A stretch of 64,000 bases of DNA, taken from assembly GCF_038096165.1 (NCBI RefSeq), contig NZ_CP151076.1, positions 2,291,501 through 2,355,500 on the forward strand. Direction: 5' to 3'. Below, piece by piece: positions 51,328 to 60,636 of this stretch (its first letter is position 1; every line of letters begins with the position of its first letter). Position numbers and translations under genes: made by a program. Under the pieces are notes generated by a model. That model had not been told where the DNA came from. It searched no databases and saw only the letters and a program-made list of their open reading frames with translations. The DNA comes from Pseudomonas sp. G.S.17 (lineage in GTDB: Bacteria; Pseudomonadota; Gammaproteobacteria; Pseudomonadales; Pseudomonadaceae).

Positions 51328-52575
51328 TTACAGCAGCGGCAGCGTGTAGCTGACGATGAAGCGGTTCTGGTCGATGTCGTTGCCAGTGCCGTTGCTGCGA
51401 TAACTGCCGTTACGCCATGTCACTTCGAGGTTCTTCAACGGCGCGCTCTGGAACGCGTAGCTGATATCGGTGTCGCGCTCCCACTCGGTGCCTTCCAGGG
51501 TTTTGGTGCGGGCGAAGTTGTCGCCTTTGAGGTAGCGGGTCATGAAGGTCAGGCCGGGAATGCCGACGCTGGCGAAGTCGAAGTCATAACGCGCCTGCCA
51601 GGATTTCTCTTCGGGGTTGGCGAAGTCCGGCGAGATCATCACGTAGTTGACGAGGTACGAATCGGTGCCATCCAGGTGCGGGAATCCGGTTTCACCTTTC
51701 ATGCTCTGCCAGGCCGCGCCGAACGAGTGCCCGCTGATGCGATAGGTGAAGCGCGCGCCGAGTGCCTGGTTATCAATGTTGGTATTGCCATCCTTGCTGG
51801 AGTCGGCGTAGCGCAGGTCAGTCTTGAACGACTGGGATTCGCCGATGGGCAAGGTGTGGACGATATTGAAGATGTGTTGCTTGTAGTTCTTCTCCAGTGC
51901 GCCGTAGTGGTAACTGGTGGTGAGGTTTTTGTCCCAGGCGTAGCTGGCGCTGGCGAAGTTGAATTGATCGCTGGGCACGGCACCTTTGACGCCTTTGGCC
52001 GCCACTTCAATATCGTCATGGCCGCTGACGTTGCGCAGGGTATTGCTGGTCAGCTGTCCGGCATTGAGGGTCATGCGGTCGATGTCGGTGGACGTCACCT
52101 GGGCGCCGCGAAAGGTTTGCGGCAACAGTCGGCCGTCGTTGGGCAGCACGGTGGGCAGTTTGGGGGTCAAGGTGCCGACGCGCAGCACGGTCTTGGAAAT
52201 CCGCGCCTTGCCGGTCACGCCGCTGCGGCCATAATTATCCGGCGCCTTTTCGTCACCTACCGGCAGCAGGCCCGAGTTCTGGCGATCCGGTCCGGAGTCC
52301 AGCTTGAGGCCGAACAAGCCCATGGCATCGACACCAAAACCCACCGGGCCTTCGGTGAAGCCCGATTCGTATTTGAGGAGAAAGCCTTGTGCCCACTCGT
52401 CGCGTTTGGACTGAGCGGCGCCGTCCTGACGATAGTCACTGTTGAAATAGAAATTGCGCAGTTCGAGTTCGGCTTTGCTGTCTTCTAGAAAGTCGGCCTC
52501 GGCCATGGACGGCAGAGCCATCGAAAAAACCAGCACAGCAGTGGTAAAACCTAGAGCAGAAGGGGATTTGTGCAT
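51328..52575 (-). CDS. OprD-family outer-membrane porin
   Basis: The 415-residue protein starts at ATG 52575 (GGGAA upstream) with a signal ending LPSMAEA. OprD features include DFLEDSKAELELRNFYFNSD, DEWAQGFLLKYESGFTEGPV GFGVDAMGLFGLKLDSG and a C-terminal beta signal ending YTLPLL. It forms an 18-strand channel for small carboxylates or amino acids. It is in tandem with the exported lyase homologue. Confidence 0.93.
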   Translation of the reverse strand: MHKSPSALGFTTAVLVFSMALPSMAEADFLEDSKAELELRNFYFNSDYRQDGAAQSKRDEWAQGFLLKYESGFTEGPVGFGVDAMGLFGLKLDSGPDRQNSGLLPVGDEKAPDNYGRSGVTGKARISKTVLRVGTLTPKLPTVLPNDGRLLPQTFRGAQVTSTDIDRMTLNAGQLTSNTLRNVSGHDDIEVAAKGVKGAVPSDQFNFASASYAWDKNLTTSYHYGALEKNYKQHIFNIVHTLPIGESQSFKTDLRYADSSKDGNTNIDNQALGARFTYRISGHSFGAAWQSMKGETGFPHLDGTDSYLVNYVMISPDFANPEEKSWQARYDFDFASVGIPGLTFMTRYLKGDNFARTKTLEGTEWERDTDISYAFQSAPLKNLEVTWRNGSYRSNGTGNDIDQNRFIVSYTLPLL

Positions 52576-52736
52576 TTTTATTCCCGGGCGTGTTGCCTTT
52601 TTATTTTTAGAATTATTACCGCGCATCTGCTCGTCACAGCGCGCGGTTTCCAAAGGCTAATGCTTGCGATAGGGAATTAAAAATATATAGAAAGTTGCGG
52701 TTCGATACGTTTTGGATATGGTCAGGGTGCCGTGGC

Positions 52737-53663
52737 TCAATATCCTTCGTTACGGTCGATAGTGCCCGGCATGCATTCGTTGCGTTGATGGCGGCGGATA
52801 TTGGCCAGCAGGACTTCGAATGCCGTCTGCGGCGATGTCATCGCGCCAATGTGCGGGGTCAGCCAGATGCGTGGGTGTTGCCAGTAAGGATGGTCATCAA
52901 CTGGAGGTTCGTCGTTGAGCACGTCGAGAATCGCCCGATCAATCTGGCCTGACGCCAACGCGTCGAGCAGATCGGCTTCCACCAGGTGCCCGCCGCGCCC
53001 CAGATTGATCAGTTTTGCGCCTTGGGGCAGGGCCGCCAGCAGCTCGGCGTTGATGATGCCCCGCGTGTCATCGGTCAGCGGCAACAGGCAGATCAGCACA
53101 TCGCATTGATTGAGAAACGGCTTGAGTTGCTCCTGTCCGGCGAAGCACTGCACGCCCTCGATGGTTTTGGCCGAGCGTGCCCAGCCGCTCAGGGCAAAGC
53201 CGAACGCTTGCAGGCTTTGCAGCACCGCCACGCCCAGATTGCCCAGGCCCATCACGCCAACGCGTCGTTGACTGGCAGGCACCAGCGGCCGGTTTTGCCA
53301 TTGATGCTGGCGTTGCTGGTCGAGGTACAGCGGGATGTCGCGATGCAGGCTCAACACGGCGAAACAGGCGTATTCGATGATGCCCTGGGCAATGCCGGGG
53401 TCGAGCATGCGCACCACGTCGATGTGCGGCGGCAGTTCGCTCAGGTCGAACTGATCGACGCCCGCCGAGGTGGCGAACACCACTTGCAGATTGGGGTAAG
53501 TGCTGTGCAACGCCTTGGGCGCGATCCACGAGGCGAAATAGCGCACGTCAGCCGGATCACCGCCGTCGGATTCCAGACGCACGTCGATGTCTGGCGCATG
53601 TTGCCGGAACAGGGATTTCCAGACTTGGCCACGTGCATCATCGATCTTGAACAGCAAGGTCAT
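52737..53663 (-). CDS. ghrA: Glyoxylate/hydroxypyruvate reductase A-like D-2-hydroxyacid dehydrogenase
   Basis: The 308-residue enzyme has the NAD(P) motif VGVMGLGNLGVAVLQSLQAF G, INLGRGGHLVEADLLDALAS with the conserved Arg, LDVLNDEPPVDDHPYWQHPR (Glu) and LTPHIGAMT (His). It reduces glyoxylate or hydroxypyruvate. It is followed on the same strand, on the upstream side, by a tartrate dehydrogenase-like gene; tartrate metabolism can yield hydroxypyruvate or glycerate, which makes the pairing sensible. The start is ATG 53663. Confidence 0.88.
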   Translation of the reverse strand: MTLLFKIDDARGQVWKSLFRQHAPDIDVRLESDGGDPADVRYFASWIAPKALHSTYPNLQVVFATSAGVDQFDLSELPPHIDVVRMLDPGIAQGIIEYACFAVLSLHRDIPLYLDQQRQHQWQNRPLVPASQRRVGVMGLGNLGVAVLQSLQAFGFALSGWARSAKTIEGVQCFAGQEQLKPFLNQCDVLICLLPLTDDTRGIINAELLAALPQGAKLINLGRGGHLVEADLLDALASGQIDRAILDVLNDEPPVDDHPYWQHPRIWLTPHIGAMTSPQTAFEVLLANIRRHQRNECMPGTIDRNEGY

Positions 53664-53761
53664 GGTGGTTCTCACAGCGCTGAAGTGAGGGATGAAGATG
53701 CCTGATTCGAACGCAACAATCCCCCGTTTCTCGTCTGGCAAACGGGAGATTGCGCTTTATT

Positions 53762-54847
53762 TCAGCGCTCGCAGGCCGCTGCGATGGCTTTGCCCAGGGA
53801 TTCGGTGTTGCCGGTACCGCCAATATCGGCCGTCAGCGGCGCGCGTTCCGGGCCCATGGCCAAGACGGTCTCGATGGCGGTCAACACTTCGGCGCCAGCT
53901 TCGGGATGACCCAGATGTTCGAGCATCATGGCGCCGCACCAGATCTGCCCGATGGGATTGGCGATGCCTTTGCCGGCGATGTCGGGTGCGGAGCCGTGTA
54001 CCGGTTCAAACAGGCTCGGGAAGTGCCGCTCCGGGTTGATATTCGCCGATGGCGCGATGCCAATCGTGCCGGTGCAGGCCGGACCGAGGTCGGAGAGGAT
54101 GTCGCCGAACAGGTTGCTGGCCACCACCACATCGAACCAGTCCGGGTGCAGGACGAAGTTCGCGGTGAGGATATCAATGTGGTACTTGTCCACCTTGACT
54201 TCAGGGTATTTCTTGCCCATTTCCACGACGCGCTCATCCCAGTACGGCATGGTGATGGCGATGCCGTTGGACTTGGTGGCCGAGGTCAGGTGTTTCTTCG
54301 GCCGGCTCTGCGCCAGTTCGTAGGCGAACTTCAGTATGCGGTCGACGCCGATGCGGGTCATCACCGTTTCCTGGAGGACGATTTCCCGATCAGTGCCGGG
54401 GAACATCTTGCCGCCAACGCTGGAATACTCGCCTTCGGTGTTCTCGCGCACCACCCAGAAATCGATGTCGCCGGGCTTGCGATTGGCCAGCGGCGCCTTG
54501 ACGCCGGGCATCAGGCGGCACGGGCGCAGGTTAACGTACTGATCGAACTCGCGGCGGAACTGCAACAGCGAATCCCACAGGGAAATATGATCCGGCACTA
54601 CATCCGGCCAACCGACGGCACCGAAATAAATCGCGTCATAGCCCTTGAGAATCTCGAACCAGTCGTCGGGCATCATCTTGCCGTGGGCCAGGTAATAATC
54701 GGCGCTGGCGAAATCGAACCAATCCCATTGCAGCTGCAGATTGTGGTTTTTCGCGACCACATCCAGCACGCGGACGCCTTCGGGCATCACTTCCTTGCCA
54801 ATACCGTCGCCGGGGATCACTGCAATTTTGTAGTGGGTCTTGCTCAT
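53762..54847 (-). CDS. Tartrate dehydrogenase/decarboxylase-like (isocitrate/isopropylmalate dehydrogenase family)
   Basis: The 361-residue enzyme has IAVIPGDGIGKEVMPEGVRV, VNLRPCRLMPGVKAPLANRK (substrate Arg), DFWVVRENTEGEYSSVGG, FVLHPDWFDVVVASNLFGDI LSDLG (metal Asp) and HGSAPDIAGKGIANPIG, as in TtuC/YeaU tartrate dehydrogenases, which also oxidise D-malate. The divergent LysR gene at 54959 resembles DmlR, the usual regulator of such a gene. Confidence 0.9.
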   Translation of the reverse strand: MSKTHYKIAVIPGDGIGKEVMPEGVRVLDVVAKNHNLQLQWDWFDFASADYYLAHGKMMPDDWFEILKGYDAIYFGAVGWPDVVPDHISLWDSLLQFRREFDQYVNLRPCRLMPGVKAPLANRKPGDIDFWVVRENTEGEYSSVGGKMFPGTDREIVLQETVMTRIGVDRILKFAYELAQSRPKKHLTSATKSNGIAITMPYWDERVVEMGKKYPEVKVDKYHIDILTANFVLHPDWFDVVVASNLFGDILSDLGPACTGTIGIAPSANINPERHFPSLFEPVHGSAPDIAGKGIANPIGQIWCGAMMLEHLGHPEAGAEVLTAIETVLAMGPERAPLTADIGGTGNTESLGKAIAAACER

Positions 54848-54958
54848 GTGTTCGTCTCCAGGGGATTGATCAGTGGATGCGACTCAGTGTATGCAGTGTT
54901 TCTGAATTAATAATTGGCCTTGAACGAAAGCCATTCTTAGATTTAAGGAAACAATCCC

Positions 54959-55873
54959 TTGAGCATGATCGACGACCTGGCGTTCTTTCAGCAGGTGGCG
55001 ACGCGCGGCAGCCTGACGGAGGTGGCGCGTCACCTGGGCTTGTCGCTGCCGGCGGTGAGCAAACGCTTGAGCCAGCTTGAAAGTCGCCTGGGCGTGCAAT
55101 TGCTGCAACGCACCACCCGCCGCTTGTCGCTGACGCCCGAAGGCAGGCTCTATCTGGACGGCGGCCGCCCGATCCTGCGTCAGCTCGAAGAACTGGAGAG
55201 CGCGCTGAGCAGCCGCCAACCGACGCTGCATGGGCGTTTGCGCATCAATGGCACGCTGGGATTTGGTCGTCGTCATCTGGCGCCGGTGGTGTCTAGCTTT
55301 GCCCGACTGCATCCGCAACTGGAGATTTCCCTGGAGTTGACCAACCAGCCGGTCAGTCTGCTGGACGATCAGTTCGATCTCGGTGTGGGCATGGGCGAGC
55401 CGCCTGACTCGCGGTTGATTGGTATTCGTCTGCTGGAAAATCCGCGCATTCTCTGCGCCGCGCCGCGCTATCTGGAAAGCATGCCTGCGCCGCAACAGGT
55501 GACGGATCTGGTCCGGCATAACTGCATCGTGCTGCGTCAGTTCGGCAGCGACTATGCCATCTGGCGTTTCCACAAGGACGGCGTCGACTATGCCCACAAG
55601 GTCAGCGGAACCTTGTCGAGCAACGACGGTGAAGTCACGGTCGGTCTGGCGCTGGAGGGGCACGGCCTGATCCTGCGTTCACGCTGGGACGTTCAGGAAC
55701 ATCTGGAAAGCGGGCGTCTGCAAGCGGTGCTGGCAGATCATCAGGCACCCAATGGGGATATCTATGCGGTTTACCAGCAGCGTCGCCATTTGCCGCAGCG
55801 GATTTCGGCGTTTACCCATTACCTGGCCCAGGCGTTGGCCAAGCGTCTGCCGTTCGCCGCGCCGATACGGTAG
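54959..55873 (+). CDS. LysR-family regulator (DmlR-like)
   Basis: The 304-residue protein has the HTH LAFFQQVATRGSLTEVARHL GLSLPAVSKRLSQLESRLGV and a substrate domain of the DmlR/CrgA group (GRLRINGTLGFGRRHLAPVV). AAGGAA lies nine bases before a TTG (54959) but 15 before the ATG at 54965, so the TTG start is plausible. It is divergent from the tartrate dehydrogenase-like gene and probably activates it. Confidence 0.9.
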   Translation: MSMIDDLAFFQQVATRGSLTEVARHLGLSLPAVSKRLSQLESRLGVQLLQRTTRRLSLTPEGRLYLDGGRPILRQLEELESALSSRQPTLHGRLRINGTLGFGRRHLAPVVSSFARLHPQLEISLELTNQPVSLLDDQFDLGVGMGEPPDSRLIGIRLLENPRILCAAPRYLESMPAPQQVTDLVRHNCIVLRQFGSDYAIWRFHKDGVDYAHKVSGTLSSNDGEVTVGLALEGHGLILRSRWDVQEHLESGRLQAVLADHQAPNGDIYAVYQQRRHLPQRISAFTHYLAQALAKRLPFAAPIR

Positions 55874-55957
55874 AACCTGCTTTCTGGCGAGTTAAATATG
55901 AGCGTTTGTACTTGCTGGGTGGGTGCATCATTCAAAGCAAGCCCCAGATCGCTACAA

Positions 55958-56012
55958 GCGTGGCTCGCCCGCGAAGTGATTTCAGGTACACCGCTTCGCG
56001 AGCAAGCTCGCG
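55958..56012. repeat. Inverted REP pair
   Basis: GCGTGGCTCGCCCGCGAAG and CTTCGCGAGCAAGCTCGCG face each other. In the 372-bp gap 55874-56245 I see only this and a probable promoter before the binding-protein gene. Confidence 0.75.
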
Positions 56013-56245
56013 TCCACCCAGGTTCGCGTTGACGTGGATAGGGCGTTCCCGAGATTCGTTTTATAACCTGAAGTTATGCGCTGTCTGACTATTCGTTCAT
56101 TGTCGACTCGGGATCAGCTCTTGTAACGTCCTGCCGTCCCGCTCGGTAAAACAAAAAAATCAGACCTGAGCACGCAAGCCATTGCCAGGATTCAGTCGAG
56201 GTTTTTTGAAGCTGCCGAATTAATCTACGTTCAGGATGATTTGCC

Positions 56246-57283
56246 ATGAAAACCTTGTCCCGTGGTTCAGTCTTATCCCTGCTGTGTCTGTCGGTAGCTT
56301 GCTCGATCCCCGCGATGGCGGCCGAGATTACATTTGTTTCCCAGGGCGGGACTTATCAGGAGGCGCAGACCAAGGCGATCCTTGATCCGGCTGCGAAGCG
56401 CCTGAACATTACCGTCAAACAGGACAGCGTTCCCGACGCATGGCCGATGGTCAAAGCCCAGGGCGAGACGAAAAAACCCTTGTGGGATGTGATCGATACG
56501 CCAACCTCGAACTGCATTCGCGGCGGCAAGGAAGGTTTGATCGAGCCGCTGGACCTGAGCAAGATGCCCAATGCCCAAGGCATGCCCGCGGCTTACCGCA
56601 CCCCCTGGTCGGTTGCCTACGAGTTCTATTCGTCGGTGCTCGGCTACAACAAGAAAACCCTGAAAAAAGTGCCGCAGAGCTGGGCCGATTTCTGGAACGT
56701 CAAGGACTTCCCCGGTACCCGCGCCTTGCGCAACGACCCGATGGGTACGCTGGAAGCCGCCTTGCTGTCGGACGGCGTGCCTCGCGACAAGCTTTATCCG
56801 CTGGATGTGGATCGCGCCTATAAACGCCTGCAACAGATCAAGCCGGATATCGCCGTGTGGTGGAGTTCCGGCGGCCAGTCGGCGCAACTGCTCAATGACG
56901 GCGAAGTCGACATGCTGATGATCTGGAACGGGCGCGCCAGCGCCGTGCGCAAGGACAACACCGACGTGGATTTCACCTACAACGACGGTCTGTTGCAGAA
57001 CACCCAGTTATGCATCCTCAAGAACGCGCCCAACTATGCGACGGCGGTGAAGTTCCTCAACGAAGCGGTTTCGCCGGATCTGCAGGCCAATCTGCCGCTG
57101 TACATCGACTACGGTCCGGGCAACCCGGCGGCCTTTGCCACCGGCAAGATCACCGCTGAACGCGCCAAGGAATTGCCAAGTTCGCCAGATAACGCGGCGA
57201 AGCAGGCGCTGCTTTCCGAAGAATGGTGGTCGTCGCCGGCCGGCATCGCCGCCAAGGATCGCTGGTTGCAGTTCGTTCAGTAA
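56246..57283 (+). CDS. PotD-like periplasmic binding protein (polyamine/amine ABC type)
   Basis: The 345-residue protein has a signal peptide ending IPAMAAE and the PotD-type pattern ITFVSQGGTYQEAQTKAILD, LWDVIDTPTSNCIRGGKEGL IEPLDLSKMP, AYEFYSSVLGYNKKTLKKVP and DVDRAYKRLQQIKPDIAVWW SSGGQSAQLLNDGEVDMLMI WNGR. It would bind a polyamine-like cation. No permease or ATPase gene is nearby; the next gene, 15 bp on, is a GMC oxidoreductase. Confidence 0.9.
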   Translation: MKTLSRGSVLSLLCLSVACSIPAMAAEITFVSQGGTYQEAQTKAILDPAAKRLNITVKQDSVPDAWPMVKAQGETKKPLWDVIDTPTSNCIRGGKEGLIEPLDLSKMPNAQGMPAAYRTPWSVAYEFYSSVLGYNKKTLKKVPQSWADFWNVKDFPGTRALRNDPMGTLEAALLSDGVPRDKLYPLDVDRAYKRLQQIKPDIAVWWSSGGQSAQLLNDGEVDMLMIWNGRASAVRKDNTDVDFTYNDGLLQNTQLCILKNAPNYATAVKFLNEAVSPDLQANLPLYIDYGPGNPAAFATGKITAERAKELPSSPDNAAKQALLSEEWWSSPAGIAAKDRWLQFVQ

Positions 57284-57298
57284 GGGACTGGGCAGCCC

Positions 57299-59011
57299 AT
57301 GATCGACTACCTGATTCTCGGCGGCGGCAGCGCGGGTTGCGTGCTGGCCGCGCGGCTCTCGGAAAACCCCGACCACAAGGTGTGCCTGGTGGAGGCCGGG
57401 CGCGACATTTCTGCCGGGGACATGCCGACAGCGATTCGCAGCCGTTATCCGGGGCGGGCCTATCTGGACGTCAGCAATATCTGGAAACGGCTGGCCGCCA
57501 GAATGGGTGGCAAGCCGCAGGCGGAACGTCGCTATGAACAGGCGCGGATTCTCGGCGGTGGGTCGGCGATTAATGCGCTGATGACCAATCGCGGCGCTCC
57601 GGCCGACTATGACGAATGGCAGCAACTGGGCGCCGACGGCTGGAACTGGCAAAGCGTGCTGCCGTATTTTCGCAAGCTGGAAACAGACTGCGATTTCAAT
57701 GGCCCGCTGCACGGTTCACAAGGCCCCATCAGAATTCGGCGCACCCCCGAGGCTGCGCTGTCACCTTTCGTCAACGCGGTGATCAATGCCCTGGCCGAAC
57801 GCGGCCTGGTCCGCAAGGCAGATCAGAATGGCGTATGGGAGGAGGGCGTGTATGCCGGGGCCATTGGCGTCAGCGAACAGGGCGAGCGCATTCCGACATC
57901 GGTCTGCTACCTGACGGACGAAGTGCGCCAGCGGCGTAATCTGACCTTGCTCACCGACACGGTTGTTGATCGAGTGCTGATCGAAGCGGGCCGGGCCACG
58001 GGCGCGCGGTTGCTCCGACAGGGCGGCGCGGTCGAGCAGGTCATGGCCCGCGAAGTGATTGTCTGCGCCGGTGCGATCCACAGCCCTGCGGTGCTGATGC
58101 GCAGCGGCATCGGCCCGGTCAATGAGCTGCTCAATCTGGGCATTCGCCTGGTGGTGGATCGTCCGGGCGTCGGCGGCAATCTGATGGAGCATCCGTCGAT
58201 CGCCGTGTCCGCATTGCTGGAAAAAGCCGGGCGCACGCCATTCAAGGATGAGCATCACGAACAGGCCATCGTGCGCTTTTCGTCCGGGTTGAATAACACC
58301 GTTGAATGCGACATGCATGGCGCAATCCTGTCGCGCTCGGGCTGGCATTCGGTGGGCTACCGGCTGGGTACGATGTTCTTCTGGGTCAATAAGTCTTATT
58401 CCCGAGGGCGGCTGCGCCTGGTTTCCAACAATCCTTTTGACGAACCTGAAGTGAATTTCGACATGCTCTCGGATCCGCGCGATCTGGAGCGTCTCAAGCA
58501 GGCGTTGCGCCTGGGTGGCAATACCTTGCGAGCGCCTTCGATGACCAGCGTGCGCAGCGTGGTGTTCCCCTCCAGCTACTCGCCTCGGGTGGCGAAAATA
58601 GCCATGCCGGGCCTGTTCAATGCTGTGCAGCGCGGGTTGTTGAGCCTGTTGCTGGACATCGCCGGTCCGCTGCGCAAAGCGTTGATTCACGGTCTGGTCA
58701 CTCAGGGCGTAACTCTGGACAAGCTCCTGGCCGACGATGTGGTTCTCACCGAGTTCGTGCGCAACAACGTCGGCGGCACCTGGCATCCTTCCGGCACTTG
58801 TCGCATGGGGCGCAGCGATGATCCGGCAGCGGTAACCCTGAGTGACGGCCGGGTGATCGGCGTCGGTAATCTGCGGGTGTGCGATGCGTCGCTGATGCCT
58901 TCGATTCCTTGCGCCAATACCAACGTGCCGACCATTATGATCGCCGAGCGTATTGCCGATCTGATCAAGGCCGAGGCCATGAGCAGCAGTGCAACGCAAA
59001 AGACCGCCTGA
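57299..59011 (+). CDS. GMC-family FAD oxidoreductase (choline/alcohol dehydrogenase-like)
   Basis: The 570-residue flavoenzyme has the FAD motif DYLILGGGSAGCVLAARLSE, ARILGGGSAINALMTNRGAP ADYDEW (GMC signature 1), EVIVCAGAIHSPAVLMRSGI GP (signature 2) and the catalytic NVGGTWHPSGTCRMG (His) near the end. It oxidises an alcohol to an aldehyde. It is co-transcribed with the binding protein, and an aldehyde dehydrogenase gene lies convergent next to it, so the pair could take an amino alcohol to an acid. Confidence 0.92.
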   Translation: MIDYLILGGGSAGCVLAARLSENPDHKVCLVEAGRDISAGDMPTAIRSRYPGRAYLDVSNIWKRLAARMGGKPQAERRYEQARILGGGSAINALMTNRGAPADYDEWQQLGADGWNWQSVLPYFRKLETDCDFNGPLHGSQGPIRIRRTPEAALSPFVNAVINALAERGLVRKADQNGVWEEGVYAGAIGVSEQGERIPTSVCYLTDEVRQRRNLTLLTDTVVDRVLIEAGRATGARLLRQGGAVEQVMAREVIVCAGAIHSPAVLMRSGIGPVNELLNLGIRLVVDRPGVGGNLMEHPSIAVSALLEKAGRTPFKDEHHEQAIVRFSSGLNNTVECDMHGAILSRSGWHSVGYRLGTMFFWVNKSYSRGRLRLVSNNPFDEPEVNFDMLSDPRDLERLKQALRLGGNTLRAPSMTSVRSVVFPSSYSPRVAKIAMPGLFNAVQRGLLSLLLDIAGPLRKALIHGLVTQGVTLDKLLADDVVLTEFVRNNVGGTWHPSGTCRMGRSDDPAAVTLSDGRVIGVGNLRVCDASLMPSIPCANTNVPTIMIAERIADLIKAEAMSSSATQKTA

Positions 59012-59028
59012 TCAGGGCGGTCTTTTTT
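58998..59028. terminator. Intrinsic terminator between the GMC and aldehyde dehydrogenase genes
   Basis: GACCGCC pairs with GGCGGTC, with A-rich and T-rich arms outside, so it can work in both directions for the two convergent genes. The GMC stop codon lies in its loop. Confidence 0.85.
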
Positions 59029-59061
59029 GTTTAGCCCGGCTTTCGGTTCAAAGCCGTCACC

Positions 59062-60489
59062 TCAAGGCTGATAACCGATGATGCCCTTGACCTCAAGAAA
59101 CGCTTCCAGCCCCCACTCTGCATATTCGCGACCATTGCCGGACTGTTTGTAGCCACCGAACGGCGCGCCCGCGTCCCATGCCGGATGATTGATCGATACG
59201 CTGCCAGCCCGCAGTTGAAAGGCAATGGCTCGCGCACGTTCCAGACTTGCCGACTGCACATAGGCAGCGAGGCCGAACACGCTGTCATTGGCCATGGCAA
59301 CCGCCTGTTGTTCGTCGGCATAGGGCTGGATGCACAGCACCGGGCCGAAGATTTCATCTCGGGAAATAGCCATGTGCGGCGCAACCCCGGCGAAGATCGT
59401 CGGCTGCACGTAATAACCTTGATCAAGATGTGCAGGGCGTCCCAATCCGCCGCAGACCAATTGCGCGCCTTCTTCTATGCCAATGGCGATCATGCGTTGA
59501 ATGGCCTGGTACTGCCGTTCGCTGATTACCGGGCCCATGGTGGTTTGCGGATCTTCCGGCGGGCCGAGACGACAAGCACTGGCCGCGCGCCTGGCGATGT
59601 CTACTGCCTGGTCATGCAAGGCCGCGGGCACCAGCATGCGGGTTGGCGCGTTGCAGGATTGCCCGCTATTGCCGAAGCAGGAATTGACCCCGGCGGTTAC
59701 CGCGCTTTCCAGGTCTGCATCATCCAGCAGGATATTGGCCGACTTGCCGCCCAGTTCCTGATGCACGCGCTTGACCGTCGGCGCCGCGAGACGGGCGACT
59801 TCGACCCCGGCGCGAGTCGAGCCGGTGAACGACACCATATCGACATCCGGGTGACCGGCCAGCGCCGCGCCCACCGTAGGCCCGTCACCGTTGAGCAGGT
59901 TGAAGACCCCGGCAGGCACGCCGGCCTCGTGCATCACCTCGGCAAACAACAGCGCGTTCAGCGGCGCGATTTCACTGGGCTTGAGCACCATGGTGCAGCC
60001 GGCAGCCAGGGCCGGCGCGACCTTGCAGACGATCTGGTTGATCGGCCAGTTCCATGGCGTGATCAATGCCACCACGCCCACCGGCTCGAAATTGATCAGG
60101 GTCGAACCGCGCATTTTCTGAAAGGCGAAACTGTCCAGGCTGCGTAGCAATTCCTGCAGATGGCGCTTGCCGATCCCGGCTTGCCAGTCGTGGGCGAGGC
60201 TTTTCGGCGCGCCGACTTCGAGCATGATTGCTTCGGCGATCTCGTCGTAGCGCTTCATGAACGAAGCCAGAATCTGCTCGATCAGCGCTTTGCGTTGCGC
60301 CACTGAAGTCTGCGCGAACGCCGGGAATGCGCGTTTCGCTGCAGACACGGCGGCGTCGACGTCAGCCTGATTGCCCAGGGCAATCTCGCTGAACGGTTGC
60401 TCGGTGGCCGGATTGATCACTGGCATGCGACTGCTGGAATGCGGTTCGACCCAGCCACCATCGATATAGAACTTGAGCGCGTTGTGCAT
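59062..60489 (-). CDS. NAD(P)-dependent aldehyde dehydrogenase
   Basis: The 475-residue protein starts at ATG 60489 (MHNALKFYIDGGWVEPHSS). It has ALITPWNWPINQIVCKVAPA (cofactor), FTGSTRAGVEVARLAAPTVK, HQELGGKSANILLDDAD (catalytic Glu) and CFGNSGQSCNAPTRMLV (catalytic Cys). It turns an aldehyde into an acid. The substrate is probably the product of the neighbouring GMC enzyme. It is divergent from a LysR gene. Confidence 0.92.
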   Translation of the reverse strand: MHNALKFYIDGGWVEPHSSSRMPVINPATEQPFSEIALGNQADVDAAVSAAKRAFPAFAQTSVAQRKALIEQILASFMKRYDEIAEAIMLEVGAPKSLAHDWQAGIGKRHLQELLRSLDSFAFQKMRGSTLINFEPVGVVALITPWNWPINQIVCKVAPALAAGCTMVLKPSEIAPLNALLFAEVMHEAGVPAGVFNLLNGDGPTVGAALAGHPDVDMVSFTGSTRAGVEVARLAAPTVKRVHQELGGKSANILLDDADLESAVTAGVNSCFGNSGQSCNAPTRMLVPAALHDQAVDIARRAASACRLGPPEDPQTTMGPVISERQYQAIQRMIAIGIEEGAQLVCGGLGRPAHLDQGYYVQPTIFAGVAPHMAISRDEIFGPVLCIQPYADEQQAVAMANDSVFGLAAYVQSASLERARAIAFQLRAGSVSINHPAWDAGAPFGGYKQSGNGREYAEWGLEAFLEVKGIIGYQP

Positions 60490-60636
60490 GGGAAAAGTGC
60501 TCTTTTGCAGGCGAATTGAAAGGGGCGGCAAGCGAGTTTTTTCAGGCAATAAACATGGCCGTTTCCTCGCAAGAATAAGCCGGTATTTTTCATTCCGGCA
60601 ATTTACTAATAGTTGTGTCAGGCATAAACTCAGGTC

